64,000 bases of DNA, taken from Pseudonocardiales bacterium (GTDB lineage: Bacteria > Actinomycetota > Actinomycetes > Mycobacteriales > Jatrophihabitantaceae). Positions 1-9,995 of this stretch are shown one piece after another. Location: positions 1 through 64,000 of the forward strand of contig JAVEET010000222.1 in the NCBI GenBank assembly GCA_030840295.1. Reading direction: 5' to 3'. The notes under the pieces are model-generated. The model made no database searches and was not told the DNA's origin. It saw only the letters and a program-made list of their open reading frames with translations. The position numbers were made by a program, and so were the translations under genes. How positions within the stretch are numbered: the stretch's first letter is position 1; every line of letters starts with the position of its first letter.

Positions 1-747
1 TATGCCAGCCTGCGGGAAGATGCCGGTCAGGGATGGACCGATGCCTTTGCCGCGTCGGAGTTCCCAGCCGGCCGCCCGTATGACGTCATCGTGGCGATCA
101 GCCGATCGGGCACCACGACGGAGGTCACCGACCTGCTGGCCGATGGGGTGGGTGCTGCGCGCTCGGTGGCGATCGTGGGCGTGGCCGGCACGCCAATCGC
201 CGAGGCAGCCGACCGGCGTATCGTCCTCGATTTCGCCGACGAGCAGTCCGTTGTCCAGACTCGGTACGCGACGACCACGCTTGCGCTGTTGCGCGCACAC
301 CTCGGCCACGATCTCACCCGGCTGATCGACCACGCCGAACGAGCGTTGTCCGAGCCGGTGCCCGAGGCCGCCGTGACGGCGGAGCAACTGACCTTCCTCG
401 GGCACGGGTGGACCGTGGGCGTGGCACACGAAGCGGCTCTCAAGTTGCGGGAGGCAGCACAGTCCTGGACCGAGTCCTACCCGGCTTATGACTACCGGCA
501 CGGCCCGATCGCCATCTCGGCGCCTGGACGGCTGGTATGGGGCTTCGGGAACATGCCGGATGGCCTGCGCGCCGATGTGCAAGGGACCGGCGCAACCTTC
601 CTGGACAGCGACCTAGATCCGCTGGCTCACCTGATCACGGCGCAGCGGGTAGCTGTGGCCCGCGCCGAGGCACTCGGCCTGGACCCTGACCGGCCCAGGT
701 CGCTGACCCGCTCGGTCATCCTCGAGCCGGCCGATCCCGGAGCCTGA
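1..747 (+). CDS. SIS-domain phosphosugar isomerase/binding protein (5' truncated)
   Basis: The reading frame is open from the first base to the TGA at 745-747, so the start lies outside the window; 248 residues are visible. An SIS motif (AISRSGTTTEV) follows an YDVIVA strand near residue 35. A second SIS lobe contains GVAHEAALKLREAAQ and a RHGPIA segment, as in the isomerase half of GlmS and AgaS-like proteins. SIS domains bind phosphorylated sugars, so a role in amino-sugar metabolism is likely. No glutaminase domain is visible, although one could lie upstream. The substrate cannot be assigned. It converges with the ACT-domain gene; only 36 bp separate the two ends. Confidence 0.85.
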   Translation, partial: YASLREDAGQGWTDAFAASEFPAGRPYDVIVAISRSGTTTEVTDLLADGVGAARSVAIVGVAGTPIAEAADRRIVLDFADEQSVVQTRYATTTLALLRAHLGHDLTRLIDHAERALSEPVPEAAVTAEQLTFLGHGWTVGVAHEAALKLREAAQSWTESYPAYDYRHGPIAISAPGRLVWGFGNMPDGLRADVQGTGATFLDSDLDPLAHLITAQRVAVARAEALGLDPDRPRSLTRSVILEPADPGA

Positions 748-783
748 CACCGATCAGGTCGCCGGATTACTCCCGGGCTCGGG

Positions 784-1437
784 TTACGGCGTGAGCACCG
801 TCGAGGCGATCGAAGCCAGGTGAGACATCCGGATGAGCTCGCTGGCCAGCCACCGAAGTGCTGGCCGACCGACCAGAATCGCCTCCTCCCCGAGCGGGAC
901 TACCGCGAGTTCGGTCCCCAGCGTGGCCCAGCCGTCGGGGGCCCAGTCCTCGTCGGCACTGAGCGGTCTGGGCGGCTGAGCCGGCCACCACGGTGTGGAC
1001 AGGGTCTCTATCTCCGGGGCCGCGGCGCTGCGCGCGACCACGATCGACGGGGCCCCGTTGAGCTCGGATGCCTGCAGCACCAGGGCCCAGCCGCAACGGA
1101 ACAGCCGGCACACGCCATCGGCCAGCACCGTCCGTCCGTCGTCGTTCTTGGGTGCCAGCTTCTCCAGCAGCTCCAGTTCCCGGAACGGGTCGATGACGCC
1201 GGCGTACGGGCGGATCGACTCTACCCGGACACCCTCCACGCTCGAGGCCGCAGTCACCAGTGAGTCGGCCAGCCGGTCGGCCGGTAGTTCGACCACTAGA
1301 TCATCCGTGGCATGGCCGGGTGTTCGCTCGACGATGTCGACGCTCAGGATGTCAGCGCCGGCGTGACCGAGAGCCGTTGCAACGGCACCCAGCGCGCCGG
1401 GGCGATCGGGCAGGACGACTCTGATCAGGTAGGACAC
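784..1437 (-). CDS. ACT-domain amino-acid-binding protein (Rv3013-like)
   Basis: A 217-residue protein. The N-terminal 70 residues form an ACT domain (SYLIRVVLPDRPGALGAVA, then a helix and DILSVDIVE). The rest is a conserved tail without catalytic motifs that I recognise. I chose GTG at 1437 because GGGAG lies about 9 bases upstream and the ACT strand begins at residue 2; an in-frame start at 1506 would add an unrelated leader. It is divergent from gatC, the same arrangement as Rv3013 next to gatC in mycobacteria. ACT domains sense amino acids, so a regulatory role is inferred; the ligand is unknown. Confidence 0.8.
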   Translation of the reverse strand: MSYLIRVVLPDRPGALGAVATALGHAGADILSVDIVERTPGHATDDLVVELPADRLADSLVTAASSVEGVRVESIRPYAGVIDPFRELELLEKLAPKNDDGRTVLADGVCRLFRCGWALVLQASELNGAPSIVVARSAAAPEIETLSTPWWPAQPPRPLSADEDWAPDGWATLGTELAVVPLGEEAILVGRPALRWLASELIRMSHLASIASTVLTP

Positions 1438-1471
1438 CGCGGTATTCTCCCAACCCGATGTATCTGGCCTG

Positions 1472-1519
1472 TTACCGCGGGTACTGAACCTGCGGTAATC
1501 GGGCACTGCGGTTACCGCG
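1472..1519. promoter_or_regulatory. GTTACCGC-type inverted repeats in the ACT/gatC divergent promoter region
   Basis: The 143-bp gap between the divergent ACT-domain and gatC genes holds TTACCGC (1472-1478) and its complement GCGGTAA (1492-1498), followed by the palindrome GCGGTTACCGC near 1508-1518. Three related half-sites within 50 bp of a shared promoter region suggest an operator. No regulator can be named from sequence alone. Confidence 0.35.
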
Positions 1520-1580
1520 CGACACTGGGTGGTGGTGCACGGAGTCGAGGTCTGTCCGCCGGGCCCTAGACTCCTAAGTC

Positions 1581-1892
1581 GTGTCTGATGAACGCCCCAC
1601 CCTCACCCGCGACGAAGTCGCCCATCTAGCCCAGCTGGCCAGGCTGGCCGTCACCGATGACGAACTGGATTTGTTCGCCGGCCAACTCGACGTGATCCTT
1701 GGCGCGGTGGCCCGGATCGGCGACGTCGCCGCCGCCGACATACCGCCGACGTCGCACGCCGTCCCCCTGCAGAACGTGTTTCGTGCAGACGAGGTTCGGC
1801 CGTCACTGCCCCGCGAGGACGTACTCGCCGGCGCACCGGCGGTCGAGGACTCACGGTTCCGGGTTCCGCAAATCCTGGGCGAGGAGGAGTAA
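1581..1892 (+). CDS. gatC: Asp/Glu-tRNA amidotransferase subunit C
   Basis: 103 residues, the usual GatC length. GatC clamps GatA to GatB in the GatCAB amidotransferase, which converts Glu-tRNA(Gln) (and often Asp-tRNA(Asn)) to the correct aminoacyl-tRNA. Family hallmarks are the [15 protein letters not shown] helix at the N terminus and the [15 protein letters not shown] segment. The start is GTG at 1581. Its TAA stop overlaps the gatA ATG by one base (TAATG), which supports translational coupling and one operon with gatA and gatB. Confidence 0.95.
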   Translation: MSDERPTLTRDEVAHLAQLARLAVTDDELDLFAGQLDVILGAVARIGDVAAADIPPTSHAVPLQNVFRADEVRPSLPREDVLAGAPAVEDSRFRVPQILGEEE

Positions 1893-3415
1893 TGACTCAG
1901 CTTCATGAGCTCGATGCGGCGTCCACCGCTGCTGCCATAGCGTCCGGTGAGGTCAGCGCCATCGAGGTCACCCAGGCCCACCTGGATCGGATCACGGCGG
2001 TGGACGGTGACGTCCGGGCGTTCCTGCACGTCGATACCGAGGGTGCCTTGGCCGCAGCCAACGCCGTTGACGAACAGCGATCCGCAGGTGCGGCCCTCGG
2101 CCCGCTGGCCGGCGTCCCACTGGCCATGAAGGACGTCGTGGTGACCAAGGGCCTGCCCACCACCTCTGGCTCGAAGATCCTCGAGGGTTGGGTTCCGCCC
2201 TACGACGCCACCGTCACCCGCCGGGTTCTCGACGCCGGAATCGTGATGCTCGGCAAGACCAACATGGACGAGTTCGCCATGGGTTCCTCGACTGAGAACT
2301 CCGCCTACCATCCCACCCACAACCCATGGGACCTCTCGCGCGTCCCGGGTGGTTCCTCGGGTGGTTCCGCGGCCGCGGTGGCCGCCTTCGAGGCGCCCTT
2401 GTCGATCGGAACGGACACCGGAGGCTCGATCCGCCAGCCTGCTGCCGTGACCGGCATCGTGGGGCACAAACCCACCTACGGTGCGGTCAGCCGCTACGGA
2501 CTGATCGCCTTTTCGTCCTCCCTCGATCAGGCCGGGCCGTTCGGCCGGACCGTGCTGGACGCCGCTCTGTTGCACGAGGTGATCGCTGGACCTGACCCGC
2601 TCGATTCGACTTCCATCCCGCAGCCCGGACCAGATGTCGTCGCGGCGGCGCGACAGGGTGCCCGCGGCGACCTGGCCGGTGTTCGGGTCGGTGTGGTCCG
2701 CGAGCTGACCGGTGCCGGTGGCGGTTACCAGCAGGGTGTCCTCGACTGCTTCCGTGCCGCGGTCGACACCCTGGCCGGACTCGGTGCCGAGATCGTCGAG
2801 GTCAGTTGCCCGAACTTCGACTATGCCCTGGCTGCCTATTACCTGATCGCGCCGAGTGAGTGTTCCTCGAACCTGGCGCGGTTCGATGGGGTCCGTTACG
2901 GCTTGCGGGTCGGCGACGACGGCAGCCATTCCCTGGAGGAAGTCATGTCGCTCACGCGCGAACAGGGCTTCGGTGCCGAGGTGAAACGGCGCATCATGAT
3001 CGGCACCTATGCCCTGTCGTCGGGCTATTACGATGCCTACTACGGACAGGCCCAAAAGGTCCGTACCCTGATCGCGAGAGATTTCGCCGCCGCCTTCACC
3101 GCGGTCGACGTGCTCGTGTCACCCACCTCTCCCTTCGTCGCGTTCGGCATCGGCGAACGGGTGGCCGATCCGATGGCTATGTACGTCAACGATCTCTGCA
3201 CCCTGCCGGCCTCGCTGGCCGGCACCCCGGCCATCTCGGTGCCGTGCGGCCTGTCCGACGAGACCGGTCCCGCGCTGCCGGTTGGCCTGCAGATCATGGC
3301 GCCGGCAATGGCCGATGATCGGTGCTATCGGGTCGGTGCCGCGTTCGAGGCTGCCTACACGGCCGCGAACGGCTTTATTCTGAAGCAGATTTCTCAGCTT
3401 GGAGCGGTGCGATGA
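1892..3415 (+). CDS. gatA: Asp/Glu-tRNA amidotransferase subunit A (amidase)
   Basis: 507 residues; the glutaminase subunit that releases ammonia from glutamine for transamidation on GatB. The amidase signature is complete. The catalytic Lys is in [10 protein letters not shown] (about residue 80), the cis-Ser and nucleophilic Ser are in [13 protein letters not shown] (about 155) and [12 protein letters not shown] (about 178). The C-terminal [12 protein letters not shown] and [11 protein letters not shown] segments also fit GatA. It is coupled upstream to gatC and downstream to gatB through an ATGA overlap. Confidence 0.97.
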   Translation: MTQLHELDAASTAAAIASGEVSAIEVTQAHLDRITAVDGDVRAFLHVDTEGALAAANAVDEQRSAGAALGPLAGVPLAMKDVVVTKGLPTTSGSKILEGWVPPYDATVTRRVLDAGIVMLGKTNMDEFAMGSSTENSAYHPTHNPWDLSRVPGGSSGGSAAAVAAFEAPLSIGTDTGGSIRQPAAVTGIVGHKPTYGAVSRYGLIAFSSSLDQAGPFGRTVLDAALLHEVIAGPDPLDSTSIPQPGPDVVAAARQGARGDLAGVRVGVVRELTGAGGGYQQGVLDCFRAAVDTLAGLGAEIVEVSCPNFDYALAAYYLIAPSECSSNLARFDGVRYGLRVGDDGSHSLEEVMSLTREQGFGAEVKRRIMIGTYALSSGYYDAYYGQAQKVRTLIARDFAAAFTAVDVLVSPTSPFVAFGIGERVADPMAMYVNDLCTLPASLAGTPAISVPCGLSDETGPALPVGLQIMAPAMADDRCYRVGAAFEAAYTAANGFILKQISQLGAVR

Positions 3416-4929
3416 CAGTACGCGACGACGTGCAGCTCGACCTCAGCTACGACAGCGTGGTGCGTCGGTTTGCCCCGGTGATCGGCCTGGAAACCCACGT
3501 CGAGCTGGGCACCGTGTCGAAGATGTTCTGCGGCTGCTCGACGGAGTTCGGCGCCGAGCCCAACACCCACACCTGCCCGGTCTGCCTCGGCCTGCCTGGC
3601 GCCCTGCCGGTTGTCAACGCCAAGGCGATCGAATACACCATCAGGATCGGCCTGGCGCTGAACTGCTCCATCGCCGAGTGGTGCCGGTTCGCGCGGAAGA
3701 ACTACTTCTACCCGGACATGCCGAAGAATTTCCAGATCTCGCAGTACGACGAACCGCTGTGCGTCGACGGCCACCTCGACGTGGTGGTCGAAGGCCAGAC
3801 CTACCGGGTCGGCATCGAGCGGGTGCACATGGAGGAGGACACCGGCAAGAACACCCACGTCGGTGGCGCGACCGGTCGCATCCACGGTGCGGAGTACTCC
3901 CTCGTCGACTTCAATCGGGCCGGTATCCCGTTGATCGAGATCGTGACCAAGCCTGTCGAGGGCACCGGCCCGCTGGCGCCCGAAGTAGCCAAGGCCTATG
4001 TCACCGAACTGCGTGACATCCTCCGCTCGCTCGGTGTTTCCGACGTGAAGATGGAACAGGGCAGCCTGCGTTGTGACGTGAACACCTCCTTGTCGCCGAT
4101 CGGTGTTTCCGAATGGGGCACCCGTACCGAAACCAAGAACGTCAACTCTCTGCGCAGCGTGGAGCGTGCCGTGCGTTCGGAGATCATCCGGCAGGCCGCG
4201 ATCCTGGACCGTGGCGGCAAGATCAAGCAGGAAACCCGGCATTTCCAGGAAACAACGGGTGAAACGCGATCGGGACGGAGCAAGGAGGAGGCCACCGATT
4301 ACCGCTACTTCCCCGAACCGGACCTGGTGCCGGTAGCCCCCGCGCGGGACTGGGTTGCAGAGATTCGGGCCTCGCTTCCCGAATTGCCGGCCGCCCGCCG
4401 AACTCGCTTGAAATCCGAACTCGGACTGTCGACCGAGGACCTTCAGCAGATGGTCAACGCCGGTGTGGTCGAGGCGGTCGGTGAGACCGTGCAGGCCGGG
4501 GCGTCGGCGACCGAAGCCCGTAACTGGTGGATGGGCTACCTGGCCGAACAAGCCAATTCCCGTGAGGTCGAGCCCACGTCGCTGCCGATAACCCCGGCTC
4601 AGGTCGCACGGGTGATCCTCCTGGTCGCCGACGGCAAGCTGTCCACCGCCCTGGCTCGGCAGGCCGTGGACGGCGTGCTGCAGACCGGCAAGGACGTCGA
4701 CGCCATCGTGGCCGAACGAGGACTCGCGGTGGTGTCCGACACCTCCGAGTTGACCCGCGCGGCCGACGAGGCGATTGCCGCCAACCCGGACGTGGCCGAC
4801 AAGGTGCGTGGCGGCAAGGTCGCTGCGGTCGGGGCCCTGGTCGGCGCGGTGATGAAGGCCACCCGCGGTCAGGCCGACGCGCCGGCCGTGCGGCAGATTC
4901 TGCTACAGCAGCTCGGTGTATCGGAGTAA
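3412..4929 (+). CDS. gatB: Asp/Glu-tRNA amidotransferase subunit B
   Basis: 505 residues. GatB binds the mischarged tRNA, phosphorylates the Glu/Asp carboxylate and transfers ammonia delivered from GatA. The sequence shows [10 protein letters not shown], a zinc-binding CGCS...CPVC cluster (about residues 40-62), [15 protein letters not shown] and [11 protein letters not shown], then a C-terminal YqeY-like tail domain. The ATG at 3412 lies inside the gatA stop (ATGA); a longer in-frame extension into gatA is not needed. GatCAB together with gltX and a tRNA-Gln gene in this window points to indirect Gln-tRNA synthesis. Confidence 0.97.
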   Translation: MTVRDDVQLDLSYDSVVRRFAPVIGLETHVELGTVSKMFCGCSTEFGAEPNTHTCPVCLGLPGALPVVNAKAIEYTIRIGLALNCSIAEWCRFARKNYFYPDMPKNFQISQYDEPLCVDGHLDVVVEGQTYRVGIERVHMEEDTGKNTHVGGATGRIHGAEYSLVDFNRAGIPLIEIVTKPVEGTGPLAPEVAKAYVTELRDILRSLGVSDVKMEQGSLRCDVNTSLSPIGVSEWGTRTETKNVNSLRSVERAVRSEIIRQAAILDRGGKIKQETRHFQETTGETRSGRSKEEATDYRYFPEPDLVPVAPARDWVAEIRASLPELPAARRTRLKSELGLSTEDLQQMVNAGVVEAVGETVQAGASATEARNWWMGYLAEQANSREVEPTSLPITPAQVARVILLVADGKLSTALARQAVDGVLQTGKDVDAIVAERGLAVVSDTSELTRAADEAIAANPDVADKVRGGKVAAVGALVGAVMKATRGQADAPAVRQILLQQLGVSE

Positions 4930-4943
4930 CCGCCTCTTACTCG

Positions 4944-4962
4944 GTGGACGTTGGGCGTCCAC
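4944..4962 (+). terminator. Weak hairpin after gatB
   Basis: A 7-bp perfect inverted repeat (GTGGACG / CGTCCAC, 5-nt loop) starts 15 bases after the gatB stop. There is no T-tract, so termination is only possible. Confidence 0.3.
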
Positions 4963-5000
4963 GGTGGCGTTGTCGGAGCCGCCTGGTAGATCATCTGCTC

Positions 5001-5474
5001 ATGGCTAGCTGGGCAGAGATCGAGGACATCGTCCCCGAATTGGCCGCGAAGGTCCGGGCACGGTTCGACGCCGGAACGAACAAAACCATGGCCACTGTCC
5101 GCCGGGACGGCTCACCGCGGATCAGCGGCACCGAGCTCTCTTTCGCGGCCAGGGACTCCGTTGAGGTGGTCAGCCTCGGCATGATGGCGGGTTCGAGGAA
5201 GCTCGCCGACGTCCGCCGGGATCCTCGAGTGGCGGTGCACAGTCCGTCGCTGGAACCGCCGGCGGCAGACCCCAGTGCGTGGCCCGGCGATGCCAAGCTC
5301 GCGGGACAGCTGGTCGAGGTGGAGCCGCCGGCGGACAATCCGGTCGCCGGATCGGCCCACTTCGTCCTCGACATCTTCGAGGTCGTGCTCACCTACGTCG
5401 GCACGCCTGCCGACCATCTGGTCATCGAGACCTGGCACCCAGATCGCGGGTACCAGCGTCGCACCAGAACCTGA
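5001..5474 (+). CDS. Pyridoxamine 5'-phosphate oxidase-like (PPOX/FDOR) protein
   Basis: 157 residues with a split-barrel flavin/F420-binding pattern: MATVRRDGSPRISGTEL followed by a GMMAGSRKLADVRRDPRVAVH segment, then a C-terminal ...VIETWHPDRG strand pair. Such proteins bind FMN or F420 and reduce varied substrates. The presence of cofC in the window shows that F420 is probably made here, but the cofactor of this protein cannot be read from sequence. The start is ATG at 5001. It is not part of the conserved gatCAB neighbourhood and is followed by a convergent gene. Confidence 0.75.
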   Translation: MASWAEIEDIVPELAAKVRARFDAGTNKTMATVRRDGSPRISGTELSFAARDSVEVVSLGMMAGSRKLADVRRDPRVAVHSPSLEPPAADPSAWPGDAKLAGQLVEVEPPADNPVAGSAHFVLDIFEVVLTYVGTPADHLVIETWHPDRGYQRRTRT

Positions 5475-5476
5475 AG

Positions 5477-5511
5477 GTCCGGCCACCGTTCAGATAGTCC
5501 GGCCACCGTTC
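5477..5511. repeat. Two direct copies of a 15-bp sequence
   Basis: GTCCGGCCACCGTTC occurs at 5477-5491 and again at 5497-5511 (20-bp period), in the 60-bp gap between convergent genes. No function is evident. Confidence 0.6.
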
Positions 5512-5534
5512 GGGCTGCAGCGAGTTCAGGCCTG

Positions 5535-6791
5535 CTACAGGGGAGAGTTGCCACTCGCGGCGGAGGCAGGTATCCGGATCACCCGATCATCGCTGGCCAC
5601 TGGCCTGCCCTTGCCGTCCCGGTTGGTGGTGGTGAGCCACAGGGCACCATCCGAGCCGGCCACCACCGTCCGCAGCCGGCCGTATTTCCCCTGGAGCACG
5701 GCGGTGAAACTGCCTACGGCACCCTGAGGACCGATCGTGGCCGAAGCCAGCGCGGTTCCGGTCGCTGTGGCTACCACCAAGTGTCCGTTGGTCACGGCGC
5801 ATCCACCTGCCCCTCCCAATGAGTTGGGGAGGGTGGCTGTGGCCGCGGTCGACCGGGCGGAGGCACTGGGCCAGCCGTACTCGTTACCCGCTCTGATCGC
5901 ATTCACCTCGTCCGGCCGGCCCGCCGAGACGGCCAGCCGGAGGCCGGACACCGGGTCAACGCACAGCCCGTCCACGGTGTGCAGGCCTGAGGCGAACACG
6001 ATCGACCCCGCGCTCGGGTTACCGGTGACCGGCTTGCCGATGTCGTCGGATCTGAGCACCTTGCCGGCCAGCGAGCTGCGATCGGCGGCCAGTGCTGGGC
6101 GGCCGGCATCACCGGTACCGGTCAACAGCGCGCCGGTGGCGTCGAAGGCAATGCGACCACTGTTGCCGGTTCCGCCCTTGGGAATGCCGGTGATGACCGC
6201 TGAGGGCGGATGGCCCGGCGAGAAATGCACCACCCGGTTGTCGGTGGCTGTAGTCAGATAGGCGTAGATCAAACCGTCCTCGTGGTAGGTGGGCGAGATG
6301 GCCAGATCGAGCAGTCCACCGTCGCCGTTGCTGTCAAGGCCGGTCAGCGTCTGAACAAGTTTCACCGGCTTGCCGGCGGTGGGCTGAACCTGGAAGATCC
6401 GTCCGGTCCGGCGTTCACCAACCAGCGCGGTGCCGTCCGGCAGCACGACCAGGCCGGTCGGCTGATTCAGTTTGGTCGCCACCACCGCAGGATCCTGGGT
6501 CGACGACGGGCTGGGGGAAGCACCGGATGAGCCACCACCGGGCGTGGAAGGTTGCGGCAGGCCGTTGCCGGGTGCGGAAGGTTGAGGGGCAGGTAGGCCA
6601 TTGGAGGGCAGCTGCGGCCGCGGTTCGGTGTTCGCCTGAAAATCCTGCTGGGGCACCCAGGTGGGCTGGCCGCCTGCATTGCCGGTGCTGCAACCGGCCG
6701 CCAACAGTACAGCGGCCGCCCCGCCCAGCAAGCCGACGAGCGCGCGGCCGGCGGCGACGCGCTGTCGGTTGAGTCGATTACGCGGAAGCAC
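5535..6791 (-). CDS. Lipoprotein PQQ-dependent sugar dehydrogenase (GSDH family)
   Basis: 418 residues from GTG 6791. The N terminus is basic (LPRNRLNRQR), followed by a hydrophobic stretch and the lipobox LLAAGC, so it is predicted to be a membrane-anchored, exported lipoprotein. A Pro/Ser/Gly-rich linker (about residues 45-90) leads to a six-bladed propeller of the soluble glucose dehydrogenase type: KLNQPTGLVVLPDGTALVGER, then GGLLDLAISPTYHEDGLIYAYLT, NSGRIAFDATGALLTGTGDAG and NEYGWPSA. PQQ is the usual cofactor in this family; the sugar is unknown. It is divergent from the 2-hydroxyacid dehydrogenase gene at 6873. Confidence 0.85.
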   Translation of the reverse strand: MLPRNRLNRQRVAAGRALVGLLGGAAAVLLAAGCSTGNAGGQPTWVPQQDFQANTEPRPQLPSNGLPAPQPSAPGNGLPQPSTPGGGSSGASPSPSSTQDPAVVATKLNQPTGLVVLPDGTALVGERRTGRIFQVQPTAGKPVKLVQTLTGLDSNGDGGLLDLAISPTYHEDGLIYAYLTTATDNRVVHFSPGHPPSAVITGIPKGGTGNSGRIAFDATGALLTGTGDAGRPALAADRSSLAGKVLRSDDIGKPVTGNPSAGSIVFASGLHTVDGLCVDPVSGLRLAVSAGRPDEVNAIRAGNEYGWPSASARSTAATATLPNSLGGAGGCAVTNGHLVVATATGTALASATIGPQGAVGSFTAVLQGKYGRLRTVVAGSDGALWLTTTNRDGKGRPVASDDRVIRIPASAASGNSPL

Positions 6792-6872
6792 CTGGCCAGT
6801 CTGCCTGCTGAAGATGTGCAAGGCATCGCGGGGCGCGGAATACAAAGGTAACCATCTCGATAGCGTGGGCGT

Positions 6873-7803
6873 ATGAGTGAGATCTGTCTGCCTTCGACCG
6901 CAATCCGAGACCGTCTCGCCGCTCTGGCGCCCGACCTCGATATCGCCGCGCGTGCGCTGGTGTGGGAGAGTGGCCCGCCGCCGGCGAACGCACTGGAGGA
7001 CGTCCAATTCTGGGTACCGGCCTTCCTGCACGCGGATCCGGCCGGGGCGGCCGCCGCGATCAACGCGATGCCGAAACTGCGGGTGATCCAAACCCAATCC
7101 GCAGGCGTCGACAATTTCCTAGCGGTGACTCCGCCATCGATCACTCTGTGCGATGCGCGCGGTGTCCACGGATCGTCGACATCGGAATGGGCACTCACCT
7201 CGATCCTGTCGATCCTGCGGGAGTTCCCGCTTCGAACGTGCTCAGCACGACGGGCGTTGGGACAGTGGTGTCACCGATGAACTCGCAGGCAAGCGGGTGC
7301 TCATCGTCGGCGCCGGCGATGTCGGGCAACAGCTGGCCCGGCGGATCTCGGCCTGCGACGCAACGCCGATCATGGTGGCCCGCAGCGCGCGCGATGGGGT
7401 CCATTCGATCTCGGAACTGCCCGCCTTGCTTCCGGGTGCCGACGTGGTGGTGCTGATCGTGCCCAAGACCTCGGCCACCATCGGCATGGTCGACGCCGAT
7501 TTCCTGGCCCGGATGCGCGACGGTGCGCTGCTGGTGAACGCGGCCCGGGGCCCCGTCGTCGAGACTGGTGCACTGCTCGCCGAGTTGCAGTCCGGTCGGC
7601 TGCGGGCCGCACTGGATGTGGTCGAACCTGAGCCGCTGCCGTCAGATCACCCGCTGTGGAAGGCGCCGAACCTGCTGCTGACACCGCACATCGCCGGTTC
7701 GGTGCTCGGCTTCGGTGATCGGGTCGCCGCCCTCATTGCCGGCCAGCTGGGCCGCTTCGGCTCCGGCGAACCGTTGATCAATGTCGTGGACGGGGAGTAC
7801 TGA
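6873..7803 (+). pseudogene. D-2-hydroxyacid dehydrogenase, frameshifted at about 7230
   Basis: Two reading frames together give one NAD-dependent D-2-hydroxyacid dehydrogenase of about 310 residues. Frame one (6873 to about 7229) holds the N-terminal catalytic lobe: LRVIQTQSAGVDNF, a DARGVHGSSTSEW segment, then SILREFP. Homology resumes one base further on (7231), with ERAQHDGRWD, the Rossmann motif VLIVGAGDVGQQLARR, LVNAARGPVVETGAL and the active-site His in LTPHIAGSV. Family members usually have an Arg or similar codon at the junction, so loss of two bases after CCGC, or gain of one, would explain it. As written, the upstream frame reads out of frame to a stop at 7280. It may be a true pseudogene or a sequencing error. 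Confidence 0.8.
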
Positions 7804-7806
7804 CCC

Positions 7807-8181
7807 TCAGGCCGCCGGATCGGGAATCCGGCCGCCACTCGCAGTGATCAGCGGGGTCAGTCTGGTGGCTCGTACGCAGGGCAGCCGTAGCTGCGAATCG
7901 GCGTCGTCTACCCCGTAGACGGCACCCGACTCGTCCAGGCGGATTCCGATCAGGTGTTCCCAGGCGATCGTTTGGGTGCCGAACAACGCGCGCGCCGAAA
8001 TGCCCCGGTCATCGACGATGGTGGCAGTTCGCAGGATGTAGATCACGCAGCCGACGGGGACCAGATACACGAGCGCCAACAGCGGCGACCTCACGATCGC
8101 GGTGAGGCACAAGGCGAAGAACGCCACGATGAAGAACGTCGAATTGGGATGTTTGATCACGGTCCGTCGACGGTCACTCAT
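7807..8181 (-). CDS. PH-domain membrane protein, CFP6 (low molecular weight antigen 6) type
   Basis: About 124 residues from ATG 8181 (GTG 8190 is also possible). Two adjacent hydrophobic segments (STFFIVAFFALCLTAIV and LLALVYLVPVGCVIYIL) form a hairpin anchor. They are followed by a bacterial PH (bPH_6) domain with IVDDRGISARALFGTQTIAWEHLIGIRL. In M. tuberculosis the cfp6 homologue (Rv3004) lies next to the ilv cluster, as here. The biochemical role is unknown. It is divergent from ilvD. Confidence 0.75.
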   Translation of the reverse strand: MSDRRRTVIKHPNSTFFIVAFFALCLTAIVRSPLLALVYLVPVGCVIYILRTATIVDDRGISARALFGTQTIAWEHLIGIRLDESGAVYGVDDADSQLRLPCVRATRLTPLITASGGRIPDPAA

Positions 8182-8260
8182 AGCTGACACACTAGGGGCC
8201 CGACTCTGAAGGCACTCCTGGCATCCCCGCCTCGCAACGCGGGTCGTAGGCTCCTTGATC

Positions 8261-8284
8261 GTGACGAGTGACGTGACGAGTGAT
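8261..8284. repeat. Tandem 12-bp repeat at the ilvD start
   Basis: GTGACGAGTGAC is followed directly by GTGACGAGTGAT (11 of 12 identical), so ilvD carries two equivalent GTG start codons in the same frame, 12 bases apart. Confidence 0.85.
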
Positions 8285-9991
8285 CAGAACCGGTCGACCG
8301 CAGAGAGCCGCGGGGAGAAAGTGCAGCATCGCAAGCCGCACTCCCACATCGTGACCGATGGCATCGAACGTGCCGGGTCCCGAGGGATGTTGCGAGCGGT
8401 AGGCATGGGTGACGACGATTGGCGTAAGCCGCAGATCGGCGTCGCCTCGTCCTGGAACGAGATCACGCCCTGCAACCTGTCCCTGAACCGGTTGGCCAAG
8501 CAGGCCAAGGTCGGGGTACGCGGTGCGGACGGCTTTCCGCTGGAGTTCGGCACCATCTCGGTGTCCGACGGCATCTCGATGGGCCACGACGGCATGCATT
8601 ATTCGCTGGTCTCCCGCGAAGTCATCGCGGACTCGGTGGAGACGGTATTCCGGGCCGAGCAGCTCGACGGTGCGGTGTTGCTGGCGGGCTGTGACAAATC
8701 GTTGCCCGGCATGTTGATGGCGGCCGCGCGGCTCGATGTCGCGGCCGTATTCCTCTACGCGGGCTCGACCCTGCCCGGCAAGCTGCACGGCAACGACGTG
8801 ACGATCATCGATGCCTTCGAAGGCGTCGGCGCCTGCCTGGCCGGCAAGATCAGCCGCGACGAACTCGATGAGATCGAGCGCGCGATCTGCCCCGGCGAGG
8901 GAGCCTGTGGCGGCATGTACACCGCGAACACCATGGCCTCGGCCGCCGAGGCGTTGGGCATGTCGCTTACCGGTTCGGCGGCGCCACCGGCTCCGGATGC
9001 CCGCCGTGACGCCTACGCCGAGCGTTCCGGCGAGGCGGTCGTACACCTGGTGGACGCCGGCATCACGGCCCGTCAGATCCTGACCAAGCAGGCCTTCGAG
9101 AACGCGATCACGCTCGTCATGGCGCTCGGTGGGTCGACCAACGCCGTGCTGCACCTGCTCGCCATCGCCAACGAGGCGGAGGTCGAGTTGACCCTGGCCG
9201 ACTTCAACCGGATCGGTGACAAGGTGCCGCACCTGGCGGACATGAAACCGTTCGGCCGGTACGTGATGACCGATGTGGATCGGATCGGCGGAATTCCGGT
9301 CGTCATGAAAGCCCTGCTCGATGCGGGCCTGATGCATCCGGACGCGCTGACGGTCACGGGCAGGACGCTGGCCGAGAACCTGGAACAGATCCAGCCGCCA
9401 CGCCCGGACGGTTCGGTGATCCGGTCGATGTCCTCCCCGATCCACAAGACCGGTGGGCTGACCATCCTGCACGGTTCGCTGGCGCCCGAGGGGGCGGTTG
9501 TGAAGACTGCGGGCTTCGATGCCGAGGTGTTCGAGGGTACGGCGCGGGTGTTCGACCGCGAACAGGCCGCGATGGATGCGGTGGCCGACGGATCGCTCAA
9601 GGCCGGCGACATCGTGGTCATCCGGTGGGAGGGCCCGAAGGGCGGCCCCGGCATGCGGGAGATGCTCGCCATCACCGGCGCAATCAAGGGTGCCGGCCTC
9701 GGCAAGGATGTGCTGTTGCTGACCGACGGGCGCTTCTCGGGTGGAACGACCGGGCTCTGCATCGGCCATGTTGCGCCTGAGGCAGCCGTGGGCGGCCCGA
9801 TCGCCCTGGTCGCCAACGGCGACCGGATCGTCGTCGACATTGCCAATCGGACGCTGGATCTAGGTGTCGACGAGGACGAACTCGACCGGCGACGGGCCGC
9901 CTGGCAGCCTTTGCCCCCGCGGTTCAACACCGGTGTGCTGCGCAAGTACGCCCAGCTCGTCGGGTCCGCCGCGCAGGGAGCGGTCTGCTGA
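8261..9991 (+). CDS. ilvD: Dihydroxy-acid dehydratase
   Basis: About 576 residues; it dehydrates 2,3-dihydroxy acids to the 2-keto acid precursors of valine/leucine and isoleucine. Cys ligands for the Fe-S cluster are in [19 protein letters not shown] and [15 protein letters not shown]; the C-terminal [16 protein letters not shown] is diagnostic. The start is uncertain. Two in-frame GTG codons (8261, 8273) lie in a tandem 12-bp repeat encoding VTSDVTSD, and TTG 8255 is also possible; the family core begins near HSHIVTDG, about residue 28. It is separate from the ilvBNC operon 3 kb downstream and abuts a GntR regulator 4 bases after its stop. Confidence 0.96.
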   Translation: MTSDVTSDQNRSTAESRGEKVQHRKPHSHIVTDGIERAGSRGMLRAVGMGDDDWRKPQIGVASSWNEITPCNLSLNRLAKQAKVGVRGADGFPLEFGTISVSDGISMGHDGMHYSLVSREVIADSVETVFRAEQLDGAVLLAGCDKSLPGMLMAAARLDVAAVFLYAGSTLPGKLHGNDVTIIDAFEGVGACLAGKISRDELDEIERAICPGEGACGGMYTANTMASAAEALGMSLTGSAAPPAPDARRDAYAERSGEAVVHLVDAGITARQILTKQAFENAITLVMALGGSTNAVLHLLAIANEAEVELTLADFNRIGDKVPHLADMKPFGRYVMTDVDRIGGIPVVMKALLDAGLMHPDALTVTGRTLAENLEQIQPPRPDGSVIRSMSSPIHKTGGLTILHGSLAPEGAVVKTAGFDAEVFEGTARVFDREQAAMDAVADGSLKAGDIVVIRWEGPKGGPGMREMLAITGAIKGAGLGKDVLLLTDGRFSGGTTGLCIGHVAPEAAVGGPIALVANGDRIVVDIANRTLDLGVDEDELDRRRAAWQPLPPRFNTGVLRKYAQLVGSAAQGAVC

Positions 9992-9995
9992 TCCG

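Noticed and set aside
1574-3055. Minus-strand ORF opposite gatC/gatA
   Set aside because: Shadow frame with no recognisable domain; gatC and gatA on the plus strand are clear.
7225-7235. Programmed ribosomal frameshift in the 2-hydroxyacid dehydrogenase
   Set aside because: No X-XXY-YYZ heptamer or stop-codon-based +1 site is present at the shift, and no strong structure follows.
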